A model generated the notes under the pieces. It saw nothing but the letters and a program-made list of their open reading frames with translations, did no database searches and was not told where the DNA came from. Below are positions 12,052 to 22,458 of a DNA stretch of 64,000 bases, one piece after another. The translations under genes and the position numbers were made by a program. How positions within the stretch are numbered: the first letter of the stretch is position 1; each line of letters starts with the position of its first letter. The stretch is from Sclerodactyla briareus (taxonomy: Eukaryota; Echinodermata; Holothuroidea; Dendrochirotida; Sclerodactylidae), in NCBI GenBank assembly GCA_026419785.1, contig JAODTK010005556.1, forward strand, positions 124,001-188,000, in the 5' to 3' direction.

Positions 12052-13640
12052 GTATGAGAGGTGGACTAGAGAGGGCCACCGACAAGAGAAGGGAGAGGGG
12101 GGGGGGCAGCCGGGGAGGAGGAGGAAGGGTTGTATGTGCAAAAGAGGCTACTGGTTAGCCGTTGACAAAAACATACAAGACGCTCCTGGAGTCTGGAGGA
12201 ATCTGTGTACTTACAACAGAGAGGTGTGCCTATATCAGAGGGTATGGAGTGATACTAGAAAGGGGTGGGAGGGGCATGAGGGGGGGGGGGGGGGGAGGGA
12301 ACGGTGTATGTACCACAAGAGGTTATTGGTTAGCAGACAAACAAATACAGACAGCTCCCTGGAGTATGGAGGAATCTGTCTACAAAAGAGAGTTGTTGCC
12401 TATATCAGAGGTATGAGAGGTATACTAGAAAGGGGGGTGGGAGGGGCATGAGGGGGGAGGGGGGGGGGGAGGGGGGAGGAACGGTTGTATACCACCAAGT
12501 GGTTATTGGTACCATGACAAAAACAACATACAAGACAGCTTCCTGGAGTCTGGAGGAATCGTGTTACAACAGAGAGTTGTCTGGCATATATCAGGGTTGA
12601 GATGCAGGATATACTAGAAAGGGGTGGGAGGGCAATAGGGGGGGGGGGGTGGGTGGGTTGAGGAGGTGCTATGTACCACAAGAGGTTTGGTATCCATGAC
12701 AAACAAATACAAGACAGCTCCCCCTGGAGTATGGAGGAAGCTGTGTACAACAGAGAGTGTCTGCCTATTCAGCGGTTGAGAGTATACTAGAAGAAAGGGG
12801 TGGGTAGGGGATGAGGGGGGGGAGCGGAGGAACGGTTGCTATGTACACAAGAGGTTATTGGTAGCAATGACAACAAAATACAAGACAGCTGCATGGAGTC
12901 TGGGAGGAATTCTGTGTTACAACAGAGTTGTCTGCCTATATCAGAGGTATGAGAGGTGTATACTATGCAAGGGGTGGGAGGGGCATGAGGGGGGGGGGGG
13001 GAGGACTGGTGGTATGGACCACACGAGGTTATTGGTAGCAATGACAAACAACAGACTAGGGGGGGGGGGGGACAGCTTCCTGGAGTCTGGAGGAATCTGT
13101 TACAACAGGAGTTGTCTGCCATATATCAGAGGTATGAGGTAACTAGGACAGGGGGTGGGGGTGGAGGGGCAGAGGGGGGGTTGGGGAGGAACCGGTTGTA
13201 TGTTACCACAAGAGGTTATTGGTAGCCATGACAAACAATATACAAGACAGCTTCCTGGAGTCTGGAGGAATCTGTGTTACAACAGAGTGATACAATAACA
13301 ACAGAAGTATATAAAACAGAGGTTATGAGGTTGGACTAGAGGGGGTGGGAGGGGGTGCTGACAGTCGGGGAGGGAGGAAAGTTGGGGGAGGAGTGAAAGG
13401 GCGTATGAACCAACAGAGGCTACTGTTAGCGTACAAACAGCATACAAGACAGTTCCCGCAGTCAGACGAAATCTGTGTAACAACAGAGAGTTGACTGCCT
13501 ATAACAGAGCTGAGAGGGTAGACTAGAGGGGGTCAGTGGGGGAAGGAGGTAGGGTTGTATGTACCGAAAAAGGCTACTGGTAGCCATGACAAACGACATG
13601 CAGACAGCTCCTGGCATCTAGAGTCGGAGTCAAGCAGACG
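11954..13640 (+). repeat. ~178-bp minisatellite built from an exon-intron junction
   Basis: About nine to ten imperfect copies. Each unit contains a copy of the last ~98 bases of the C2C exon (landmarks gaggttattggtagcc, tacaagacagct, ggagtctggaggaatc, tgttacaacagagagttgtc, tatatcagag), followed by ~80 bases of intron start (gtatgagaggtatactag, a GGGGTGGGAGGGGCATGAG stretch and a run of 8-18 G). The first unit is the exon itself (11954-12051). Copies differ mostly by 1-base indels. Every copy retains a donor-like cag(ag)|gtatgag. Confidence 0.88.
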
Positions 13641-14941
13641 CTGTCTCTTGCAGATGGCAGTGAGGATAGGCTATGGGAGGGAGAGGATGAGTTTGTCACT
13701 GTGAAGTCCATAAGTCGTTTCATGGGCGAATGAAAAATAGTTGGTGGGGTTCTGTGTCTAGATGCAGGTTATCTATGTTTTATCATTTGAATTTTCTCAA
13801 TTGGCTTTAATTAATAGCCATGTGGGGTTATTAATCCTTTGCATAAAGGGATTGATTCTGTTATACAACCGAGGTTCGCTTCTTTCTCAGGGCTGTTGCC
13901 AGTGGGAGGAGTGTTCCTCCTTGATAAACTGATCGGATCTCCTGAACACAATTCCAGCTTTCTTCTTTCTCACGAATGCTTGGCCGTAAGGAGGAGTTAT
14001 CTTCTGGCACAATCTTCTTGCATCCAATGATTGAAGTTGAGCTTGGACCAGAAACCGATCTCTCTGAGTTTCTCTATCGGGGGTAATGCCTAAGATAGCA
14101 AACACTTTAGAAGTATAGGCACAGCAGGGTTTTCAGTTTTGTCTTATCCAGTGGCTGAAAATGATGACTCGTTCCTGACCCATCCCTAATGAGCATCCCT
14201 GGTCAACGATCTCATAAGAATTACAAGAAACAATGATGGGGAATGGAATGTGTCTTGTTTAGGCAATCTATATTGATATCAACTTCCTAGTTGATTGGAG
14301 GATTATTCCCTTTCCTGAAGTCTCTCAGAGGGAACGCTATTACGTGTTGGGCTCTGCAGGTGACACTCCCTGCCACCCACCCACCCCTGCCACCCTCCAT
14401 CAACTCCATCTCTCCATTCCACCCACTTTTGGTCAGGTCACAGTTGTCTTGCCACTTTCCGGGAAACATTTGCAGCAATTTGGAGATATCACACTTTCGA
14501 GGTCTCGCAGAGATATGGGAGTCTTCACTGGCGAGTAATAGGAATTTGAATTTGCCAGGAATATAAGGTAGGAGTTCAATCAGGACTTCAATGAGTGCGA
14601 GGCTCTCACCTCGGGATGTGGTATATTACCCCAAATTTCTCAAAGATTTTAGGATAACTAGAATGATGGTAGAACCATTCACTTTAAGACAGGCAGTGGA
14701 TGTGGATATGGTAGGAGAGGATTCGAAAATAGTTCTTTGCACTGTGCGGGAATTCATCACTCCAAAGAGTTCAGGGAACATGGGAGCGGTGGGGGGGGGG
14801 GGGGTTGTCAAGGATTCATGACGCCTCGACCTCTAGGGGGACATTCATACATGGTGTGGTTTGACCTTGTAGGAACATTAGTAATAGAGTGGAGGAGGCA
14901 TGAACCACAAAGAGGATTACCATATATTTCATTCCTTGCAG
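13641..14941. other. Intron, an expected ferlin exon not located
   Basis: The vertebrate protein has a FerB-proximal segment (EEFFLFGAFLEASMID) between the C2C exon and the GNYGN exon, so at least one exon should lie here. A weak candidate is 14291-14359 (acceptor cttcctag, donor gcag|gtgaca, encoding RERYYVLGSA). I do not consider it supported. A G run lies at 14789-14802. Confidence 0.4.
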
Positions 14942-15266
14942 GGAATTTTGGAAACAAGATAGATGGCAAGAACCTATCATATCGGGCGGGGCAGTGTAGG
15001 AGGTACAGACGATGACGATGATGATGAGGAGGCATCTCTGATCAAGAACGATCCGACCCCTGACGTACCCGAGGTGTCTGTCTCTACCACGCCCCCCATG
15101 AACCCCGAAACGACCGAAGACGACAACTACAGGTACCTGAACCTAGCGAACAAAAGCAGTGTGTAATACATCAAGTTCCCTGCAGAGGAACCACCGACGG
15201 GAGGGACAGGGACTGTAAACCCCCAATTATCAACATCCTCAAGAGGGATAGCAAAGGAAGAAACTG
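14942..15266 (+). CDS. otof: ferlin exon: acidic linker and start of FerA
   Basis: Acceptor attccttgcag. It reads GNFGNKIDGKN (vertebrate GNYGNEVDG), then after a shift near 14990 an acidic DDDDDDEEASLI, VSVSTTPPMNP (vertebrate ASVSSTPPMRP), DDNYRYLNLANKSSV, an in-frame TAA at 15164-15166, YIKFP (vertebrate IYIKSWW) and, after another shift, DRDCKPPIINILKRDSK (vertebrate RRRLYNANIMDHIADK). The final ~33 bases recur in each unit of the next array. The donor region is aaactg|tgtagg here and aaactg|gtgagt in the repeats. Confidence 0.88.
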
Positions 15267-16430
15267 TGTAGGTCAACATTGACTGAGGCTGTACAGTAAG
15301 AACATCCATAATGGTATGGGAAAGAACTGGTGAGTCAACATTGACTGAGGCTGTACAGTAAAAACATCCTTACAGTACAGATCCTTAACGGTGTTGTATA
15401 AGCAAAGAAGAAACTGGTGAGTCAACATTGGCTGAGGTTGTACAGTAAGATCATCCTTAACAGGATTGCAAAGAAGAAACTGGTGAGTCAACATTGGCTT
15501 AGGCTTTACAGTAACAACATCCTTAACAGGATGGCAAAGAACTGGTGAGTCAACATTGACTGAGGCTGTACAGTAACAACATCCTCAACAGGATGGCAAA
15601 GAACTGGTGAGTCAACATTGGCTGAGGCTTTAAAGTAACAACATCCTTAACAGGATGGCACAACTGGTGAGTTCAACATGCTTCGGCTTAAGTAACAACA
15701 TCATAACACGCTTGCATAGAAATGGTGAGTCAACATTGACTAAGGTACAGTAAGAACATCCCTAACAGGATCGCAGAAAAACGGGTAAGTCAACATGGCT
15801 GAGGCTTAACGTAACAAATCCTTCCCGGGTAGCAAAGAAACTGTGAGTAAAATTGGTTAGTTCTTCATCAGTAACACCATCCCAACAGGATTCATAGAAA
15901 CGGTGAGTAAATTGACTGAGATGGTCAGTAAACAACATCCTCAAACAGGAAGCAAAGAATGGTGAGTCAACATGACTGCGCTGTACCGTAACAACATTCA
16001 ACAGGAGGCAAGGGAACTGTGAGTCAACATTGGCTGAGGTTGTACAGTAACAACATCCCTAAAGCATGGAAAAGACATGGGAGCGTCAACATTGGCTTAG
16101 GCTTGGAAGTAACAACTTTCCTTGAGAGGATAGCAAAGAGATGGTGAGTAAACACTGGCTGATATCGTTGTATAGAACTGATATCTTTAACAGGATGGAA
16201 AGAAAACTGGGAGTCCACATTGGTGAGGCTGTTCATGCAGTAACAACCTCCTTAAAGGATGGCAAAGAAATGAGGAGCATCATGACTGAGGCTGTACAGC
16301 CACAATATCTTTAACAGGATCGCAAAAAGAAGGGTGTAGTCAACAGTGATTGGGCTGTACAGTGACAGCACTCTCAACAGGATGGCGAAGAAACGTGTGA
16401 GTCAACAATTCATTAAGTTGTACAAAGATA
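15233..16430 (+). repeat. ~63-bp minisatellite built from an exon-intron junction
   Basis: About 18 imperfect copies. Each unit carries a copy of the last ~33 bases of the FerA-start exon (aacatcctcaacaggatggc then aaagaaactg) and ~30 bases of intron start (gtgagtcaacattg, gctgaggctgtacagtaac). Spacing of gtgagtcaaca is 56-65 with one 88, consistent with a 63-bp consensus with deletions. At 63 bp the unit is a multiple of three and the copies with ttggct are open on the + strand; those with ttgact have a TGA. Confidence 0.9.
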
Positions 16431-16578
16431 ATGTGTTGCTTGTGTGATGATTTTCTGGTCTAGCGAGTATTGCTTCTCTTAGTTCTGCAATGAATCAGAA
16501 AATAAACCATCAATGTCGAGAGGGCAGTTGCATTAGAGATTCCCCTTTATATCTTGCCAACCACTTCTTGATTCACAG

Positions 16579-16679
16579 GAGGAGGGTATCAGGAAGTCGG
16601 TAACGGCTCTCCAAAGACAACCCCCAAAACAGAGAAAGGATGCGAAGGCTAGCCCAGCGATTCAATCCCACAGCTGCCA
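16579..16679 (+). CDS. otof: ferlin exon: FerA
   Basis: Acceptor gattcacag, donor gctgcca|gtgagg. It opens EEGIRKSVTALQRQP (vertebrate EEGLNDIQEMIKTEK) and, in a second frame, continues ERMRRLAQRFNP (vertebrate ERRLRGVLEEL). A one-base shift lies in the C/A-rich stretch near 16620-16630. The match is weaker than for other exons, but position and splice phase fit. Confidence 0.7.
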
Positions 16680-16984
16680 GTGAGGAGATTTTAAAGTCGT
16701 CTACCTCTTGTGGATTTGGCATCAACTGTATTTACTTCAGGAGGTAGCGAGTACTTGATAATGCGGCAGTCAACTATAAGCCAAGCAAAGTGTTTTGGGG
16801 TCCAAGCCCTTCTGACAAGTGATCTTAAAACGTATGCTGATCCAAGTAACTTCGACATGCATGTCAGTGGGAGATTTTGACTAATTTTCTGTTTAATGGG
16901 CCCCATATTAGCTACTATTCAAAACTCCTTTCTGAACAAAAAGTTTGGATGGAAGGCTCTGCAAGCAAATCAAGTCAAGTTTGG

Positions 16985-17310
16985 TTCATGTTTACTAGAC
17001 GCCTCTCTCTACGTGGCTCTACTTGCAATTGCAATGGATCGTTCTGTCTTCACTCCATGTTTCTGCCTGTAATGCAGTGGAATTGTGGGTTTCTGGGTTT
17101 TGTTTCAGGAGATTGCAGTAAGTTCGTCAGTCGGCTTGTGAGCTAAGTTCCAATGTTTACTAGACGCCTCTCTCTACGTGGCTCTACTTGCAATGCAATG
17201 GATGAGTTTGGTCTTCACTCCATGGTTCTCCTGTAATGCAGTGGACTGTGGGTTTCTGGGTTTTGTTTCAGGAGATTTGCAGTAAGTCTCGTCAGTCGGC
17301 TGTGAGCAGT
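16985..17310 (+). repeat. ~165-bp direct duplication
   Basis: Two adjacent copies (about 16985-17148 and 17152-17310) share tgtttactagacgcctctct, acgtggctctacttgcaat, tgggttttgtttcaggagat and gtcagtcggct. They differ by a few indels. The pair lies in the FerA intron directly before the 35-bp minisatellite. Confidence 0.85.
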
Positions 17311-17324
17311 CACATTGGACATGA

Positions 17325-18055
17325 ATTCTTTGCTCCTCCTGTCTGAGAGTCATCCATGCTTCTTCGCTCCTCCTGTCTGAGGGTCATCCATGCATTCTGC
17401 GCTCCTCCTGTCTGAGGATCATCCATGCATTCTTCGCTCCTCCTGTCTGAGGATCATCATGCATTCTTCGCTCTCCTGTCTGAGGGTCATCCATGCATTC
17501 TTCGCTCCTCCTGTCTGAGGGTCATCCATGCATTCTTCGCTCCTCTGTCTGAGGATCATCCATGCATTCTTCGCTCTCCTGTCTGAGGGTCATCCATGCA
17601 TTCTGCGCTCCTCCTGTCTGAGGATCATCATGCATTCTTCGCTCCTCCTGTCTGAGGGTCATCCATGCATTCTGCGCTCCTCCTGTCTGAGGATCATCCA
17701 TGCATCTTCGCTCCTCCTGTCTGAGGATCATCCATGCATTCTTCGCTCCTCCTGTCTGAGGATATCCATGCATTCTGCGCTCCTCCTGTCTGAGGGTCAT
17801 CCATGCATTCTGCGCTCCTCCTGTCTGAGGATCATCCATGCATTCTTCGCTCCTCTGTCTGAGGATCATCCAGCATTCTTCGCTCCTCCTGTCTGAGGAT
17901 CATCCATGCATTCTTTGCTCCTCCTGTCTGAGGGTCATCCATGCATTCTCGCTCCTCCTGTCTGAGGGTCATCCATGCATTCTTCGCTCCTCCTGTCTGA
18001 GGATCATCCATGCATTCTTCGCTCCTCCGTCTGAGGATCATCCATACATTTCTGT
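17325..18055 (+). repeat. 35-bp minisatellite
   Basis: About 20 copies of a 35-bp unit with landmarks cattcttcgctcctcctgtc and tgagg(a/g)tcatccatg. Variation is a g/a alternation (gggtcat or ggatcat), ttc/tgc changes and single-base deletions. Long open frames appear on both strands only because the unit contains no stop in several frames. No exon or donor copy is recognisable in the unit, unlike the three junction arrays. Confidence 0.93.
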
Positions 18056-18178
18056 TTGTCACAAGAAGTCCATGGATGAATAAATGGTTGAGAATCTAGG
18101 TCTTAGGTAATCACGTGATGCAGCAATCAGTGGAGTTCAGTTGGAATGTACTCAATCTATTTATCTATTCAATTCCAG

Positions 18179-18275
18179 GAACTACTCAAAGCTGACAAAG
18201 GCAACGGGAGGTGGCTCCACCGCTGGAAAAACGAAACTTGATAAGGAGAGGCAGAAGTGGGTCAAGAAAGAGTTG
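18179..18275 (+). CDS. otof: ferlin exon: FerA, intact
   Basis: Acceptor aattccag, donor ttg|gtaagc. An uninterrupted frame encodes NYSKLTKATGGGSTAGKTKL followed by DKERQKWVKKEL. The vertebrate counterpart is FLSLADKDQGHSSRTRL then DRERLKSCMREL. It is a good example of an exon with no indel. Confidence 0.9.
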
Positions 18276-18539
18276 GTAAGCTTTTCAATTCTGTTTTTCG
18301 TCTTCATGCTCATGTGCATGTAGCTTGACCTACAGAACCTACAAATTTTGGTCCGTTGACATGAGGTTCCACTGAAATGTGTTGGTGAAAAAAGAAGCAT
18401 CTTATTGGGAACCTTCTGAGAGGTTACTTGTAATCACAAGTGGGCTGGTTACGGCAGCCATGTGATGAGATGTCCCCAGAAGACATGTTGTGTATAACTT
18501 GAGATGTGCGCTATGGTGCGGGCAGGCCAAGCGAGTTAC

Positions 18540-18620
18540 CATTGACCAGAGGGTAATGGCCTTTAGCCTTTTTAGACCGTATTATGGTCAAAAGCGCTAT
18601 ATAAGAACTTAATTATTATT
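18540..18620 (+). mobile_element. 3' end of a SINE-like element
   Basis: The segment ending aagcgctatataagaactt followed by an AATTATTATTATT tail resembles the 3' end of SINE or MITE families widespread in invertebrates, where a GCGCTATATAA motif precedes an ATT repeat. A related end (agagcgccctataaatg then TTATTATATTGTTATTA) lies at about 34015-34060. No tRNA-like head is recognisable. Confidence 0.4.
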
Positions 18621-18654
18621 ATTAAAACATCATGTCCAAATATTAAATTTGTAG

Positions 18655-18776
18655 GAGGACCTAGTGAAACAAGCTAAAGAGCAGAACAAGGGCAAGAAAT
18701 GGACCCACAAGATGATAAAAGAGAAACTGAAGGCAACAGAGGCTACCTCTCACGGGTCAAGTTCCTGGCTACGGAG
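18655..18776 (+). CDS. otof: ferlin exon: end of FerA
   Basis: Acceptor aatttgtag, donor gag|gtatgg. It reads EDLVKQAKEQNKGKKWTHKM, then IKEKLK, then after a shift near 18740-18750 GYLSRVKFLATE, matching vertebrate LQKLRFLADE. Charged and helical, as expected for FerA. One base gained or lost explains the break. Confidence 0.87.
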
Positions 18777-19613
18777 GTATGGAGATTTACATTGTTTACC
18801 TTAAGGTCTCATATGCTCTTTTATGCACTCACAAAAGAGAAATTTGTCTGGAATCATATATGATAATTATGGAGTTATATCTTGCAGTGTTGTACATTAC
18901 ACATATTTTGCAAATATTGTGACTTACTTTGTTGTGAATCTATGTTTGATGCTGAGCATGGTTCGTCAAATTGTGGGTCACATCTGCATCACTCTCCCTA
19001 AATGATCAGTCACAAAGCTGACTCGGTGGGGGAGGGGGGGGGGGGTTATTTTACTCAGATTATGCAGGAAAAGGTAGGGAAAGCTGCTCTCAGCTGCCTA
19101 CCAATGGTCATTTCCAAGGAATTGTAAGTAATCTGAGTGACTCATCAGGGGTGCGTCTGTGTGCGAGAATTATCTGACAATGACTCGCTTGGTCCAGGGT
19201 ATAGGATGCGTGTCATAAAATTAACGAGTGCATCACCACGTGAAGTACCACAGCAGCCTGCCCAATGTAAACTCAAAGCAAAACCTGGTACTAACAAAGG
19301 AAATTCCCTTAAACCTCGATAAAAATAGACACAAAGTGTCTCAAAGTATACGGCATAAGGCATTCATTGGTATATTTTGCCAGTGATACCTTGCATCATT
19401 CTGACACAGAGGTTGGAAAGAATACGATATGTATCAGAATAATCAGTTGACAATGTCTTGTTCGTTGCATATGATAACATCCGGGAGGCGAGTATTTTCC
19501 ATATTTTTGTATTCATGCTCACTTTGTTCAGATTTCTCGCAGTGTATTTCATAACCATGTTAGGCACTCCTTGCAGTTGATCAATTGTTGGTACGTGCTG
19601 CTCTATATTCCAG

Positions 19614-19765
19614 CCCCAGGACAGTATTCCTGATCTCTTCATCTGGCTACTGAGTGGGGGTAAGCGCATCGCCTGTGCCAGGATACCCGCGGGGAGATTG
19701 TATTCTCTGTTGTCGACGAGGAGATGGGGGAAAACTGCGGGAGGATGCAGACGGCGTTCCTCATG
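19614..19765 (+). CDS. otof: ferlin exon: start of FerB
   Basis: Acceptor tatattccag, donor atg|gtgagc. Frame 1 reads PQDSIPDLFIWLLSGGKRIA and CARIPAG. The frame after position ~19692 reads EIVFSVVDEEMGENCGRMQT. The vertebrate counterpart is [42 protein letters not shown]. One extra G in the GGGG at 19689-19693 would join the halves exactly, which points to a homopolymer miscall. Confidence 0.93.
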
Positions 19766-20192
19766 GTGAGCACGTTCAGATGTAATGATAGTAAAACAAA
19801 AGCCCAGTGCAAATGCAGTGCGTGTTCACATGGTGATGTGAATTTTTCTGCAGATAGTTCTCAGTTTTCAGTCAATTGATATGTGAATCAAAATACGGAC
19901 CTATGGTTCCACAACTTTCTAACTTTGCGTCCGATACATCTGCCTACATCAGGCACTATCTGCTTTAGTCCAAACCAGGTCATTCCCCTGATGACAAATC
20001 TGCAAGTCTGGTGGTATCGGACGTGCAAGCATACAAAGTTGCAAAAAAGGAAAGTCCAGATATGGTTTCATTATTTTATTTTAGTTATCATTACTACATT
20101 CTTTTGCAGATGTTACTTTGATCTAGAACTGCATGGTACACACTGTAGCAATCTCGGAGAATAACTGGCTGCTGTTAGTAAGTCCTGGTTGT

Positions 20193-20420
20193 ACTTAAAG
20201 GACAACTGCAGTGCAGGGTCAACTATAATAGCTGAAAAATAACAGAATGTGTCAGTCCCAACATTCAAACAATTCTCCTTAACAGAGTTAGAAGCCTACA
20301 AATGTTGCGTGTGTGTATTGCACAAGATTCCATCATGCAATAGTTATCGATGTCATACTCGTACAACCCTGCAAATATTTTTTGTCTCCTGTTGAAATGG
20401 ACATTTCATTATCAGGTCTG
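20193..20420 (-). mobile_element. Inverted-repeat element copy, reverse orientation, truncated
   Basis: It begins ttaaaggacaactgcag and matches the reverse complement of the right part of the element at 58274-58818. Shared blocks, in order, are agctga(a)aaa, aatgtgtcagtcc, attctcctta, tgcacaagat, atcatgcaat and gatgtcatac. The left part of the element is absent, so this copy is truncated. It lies in the intron between two FerB exons. Confidence 0.7.
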
Positions 20421-20571
20421 TCAACTGAAGATCTAAAAAAATAGGGAATCATTCTATATGGCTTCACAACTGTGAGAAAGTGAGGACGTTGCTAGTTGAA
20501 TGGTTGAAGAAAGTGTGATTAAATCTTCCAAACTAATCCAGCAAGCAATCTCTTGTTGCTCCTCTTTTCAG

Positions 20572-20764
20572 TTCCCTGGTAAGAAAGGAGATTCTGCTGA
20601 GGGTTACGCTATCCAGGCTAAGCTGGAGCTGTGTCTGTGGCTGGGCCTCAACAAACACCGAAGGACATGCTCAAGAATCTGCCCCAGGGCTACGACCAAC
20701 CCTCCACAGCTCAAGAACTGCCTCAACCCCTCGTACCTGCCGCCTGCCACGATAACGTACAATC
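20572..20764 (+). CDS. otof: ferlin exon: FerB core
   Basis: Acceptor cctcttttcag, donor aatc|gtgagt. It encodes FPGKKGDSAEGYAIQAKLEL then CLWLGLNKHRR, against vertebrate [20 protein letters not shown] then YLWLGLSKQRK. After two compensating shifts (near 20665 and 20720-20740) it reads DMLKNLPQGYD and then PPATITYN (vertebrate PPVSLVYT). This is the most diagnostic ferlin block in the window. Confidence 0.95.
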
Positions 20765-22330
20765 GTGAGTTGATTTAATTGTCTGTAGTGTCATATTAGA
20801 CCACTCGAACTTGAATATCAGAACACAAGAACTCGGCCCTCAACCCTCTTGAGCTCAAGAAACGGATATCTGAACAAAATAGATGACCTGATCTAATCTT
20901 ATCCATATTCATTAGCAGTCATGGTTATTCAAATCCTTTCTCTAATAACCTATACATACCTATCAGCTGATCAAGGTGTCACATTCATTATTCCTGGTTC
21001 CTGGTTGGTTAATTATGAATAGTTAGATTGTCTGACCATCAATATTCATTTAAAGTCCGTAACTATTCACATCCTTTCTTCCGAGCCCAAACTCGGAGGA
21101 ATCAATGCAGTTATGACAGTGTGCGAGAGTGTATGTGACTCATTGACTCATTGATTGTGAACATGACAACTGGGCCAGGCATGAGTGGATGAAGCTAATA
21201 CCTGGTATGTATGCTCCCCATGCTGAGTACATGAACCCTATCGTTTTGGGGTCAGGTCAAATGTCATCTCGAGTCGCCAGCGGTCAAACTCGTTAGGAAC
21301 ATGAGGAGTCCAGCATGCCTGATCTGGTAAGGTTAAATTTTTATACAATATACACTGCTTTCTTATGGAGAGTACAAGAACCCTATTTATTTTGATACAC
21401 ATTCTGTGCAATTTCTGATAAAAATTGGAATCAACCGAAGAAAAATTTGGGGCAGTTCTAGTTGTAAACGGATGAGTTGTCAGGGCCTGGAAGGACAAAG
21501 CTCATTGTTAGTTTTCCATGGTGAGTCTAATAAATCCATTATTTCAGGGTCAGGTCATTTGCACTGATCAGGAGAAATTTTAGTGTGGATCATCTTTACT
21601 TGTGGGAAGTAGACAAAGCCTATTGTTTTGGGAGATAGAAGCTATTGGGAAAATAGGGAAATATAAGAGAAAAATGGATCTTGATTATAGGACAAGCTCA
21701 AAGGACACTGCAGCGTGATTATACAGGGGCTAATTTATAGTTGGATCCAAAACTGAAGGGGTCAGGGCCAAACCGGAAGTCCATAGGACTTTTGTTACAG
21801 AGCTTATATTCATTGCAGTCAGGGGTGATATTTTTTTAACAGGACAAAAAGAAAAAAGAAATGAAATGTGGAAGCGTGAAACAGATGATATTTTAAGCAT
21901 TTTAGTTGTATGCACAATTATCATCCATGCCTGGATGAATTTAGCTTGTACTTCGAATGTATGTTCTCGGGTGACTGTGCTGTTCTGAAGGTTTGGGTTG
22001 GGGTAAGCAGAGGTGTGGAGTCTTGTTAATACAAGTCATGAATGCTTCGTGTCCATTTCGGGTGCACCTTGGCTATATTATTGCTTTTGTCCAGATGGGT
22101 ACTATAGTTTTAAGTAAATATAGAGAGTTTGTAAAGAACGGTCATTTTTTATCCAGTGCTAAATGAGTATACATGATTCCAATTGCTAAAATTTATGTCA
22201 TTTGATGAAAGTTACAGAAACAATTGGAAGGATTACTAGGCCGTTCAGCTCCCTATTTTGAAAGTGAATCATCTTACCTAATCTTATCAGTGTTCATTAG
22301 TACCCACGAATATTCACATCCTTCCTCCAG

Positions 22331-22458
22331 TAAACCAACACCTACCCGCTTAGAATGCCATATCGACCAGGCCAGGTCCCTTGTTTGATCCGCCGGTCCG
22401 GTCCTCTTCTCCGATCCTTTTAGCCAGGGTGGTCATGCTGATCAGAGCAACTACCAAG
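22331..22458 (+). CDS. otof: ferlin exon: start of C2D, source of the 47-bp array
   Basis: Acceptor ccttcctccag, donor accaag|gtattg. It reads YPLR, then CHIDQARSL (vertebrate AHMYQARSL), FSDPF (vertebrate LSDPF, the first calcium-loop region of C2D), ARVVMLIRATTK (vertebrate ARVFFINQSQ). Several 1-base shifts separate these. The last ~28 bases resemble the second half of the 47-bp unit that begins immediately after the donor. Confidence 0.85.

Noticed and set aside
12134..13142. Gly-rich and Pro-rich frames in the 178-bp array
   Set aside because: They are products of the G runs in each unit, not conserved between units because of indels.
14432..14532. Open stretch VTVVLPLSGKHLQQFGD after an AG
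   Set aside because: No match to ferlin and no GT donor at its end.
17522..18083. Open frames of 76-122 codons on both strands with a repeating pattern
   Set aside because: They result from the 35-bp array lacking stops; open on both strands at once and without similarity to any protein I know.
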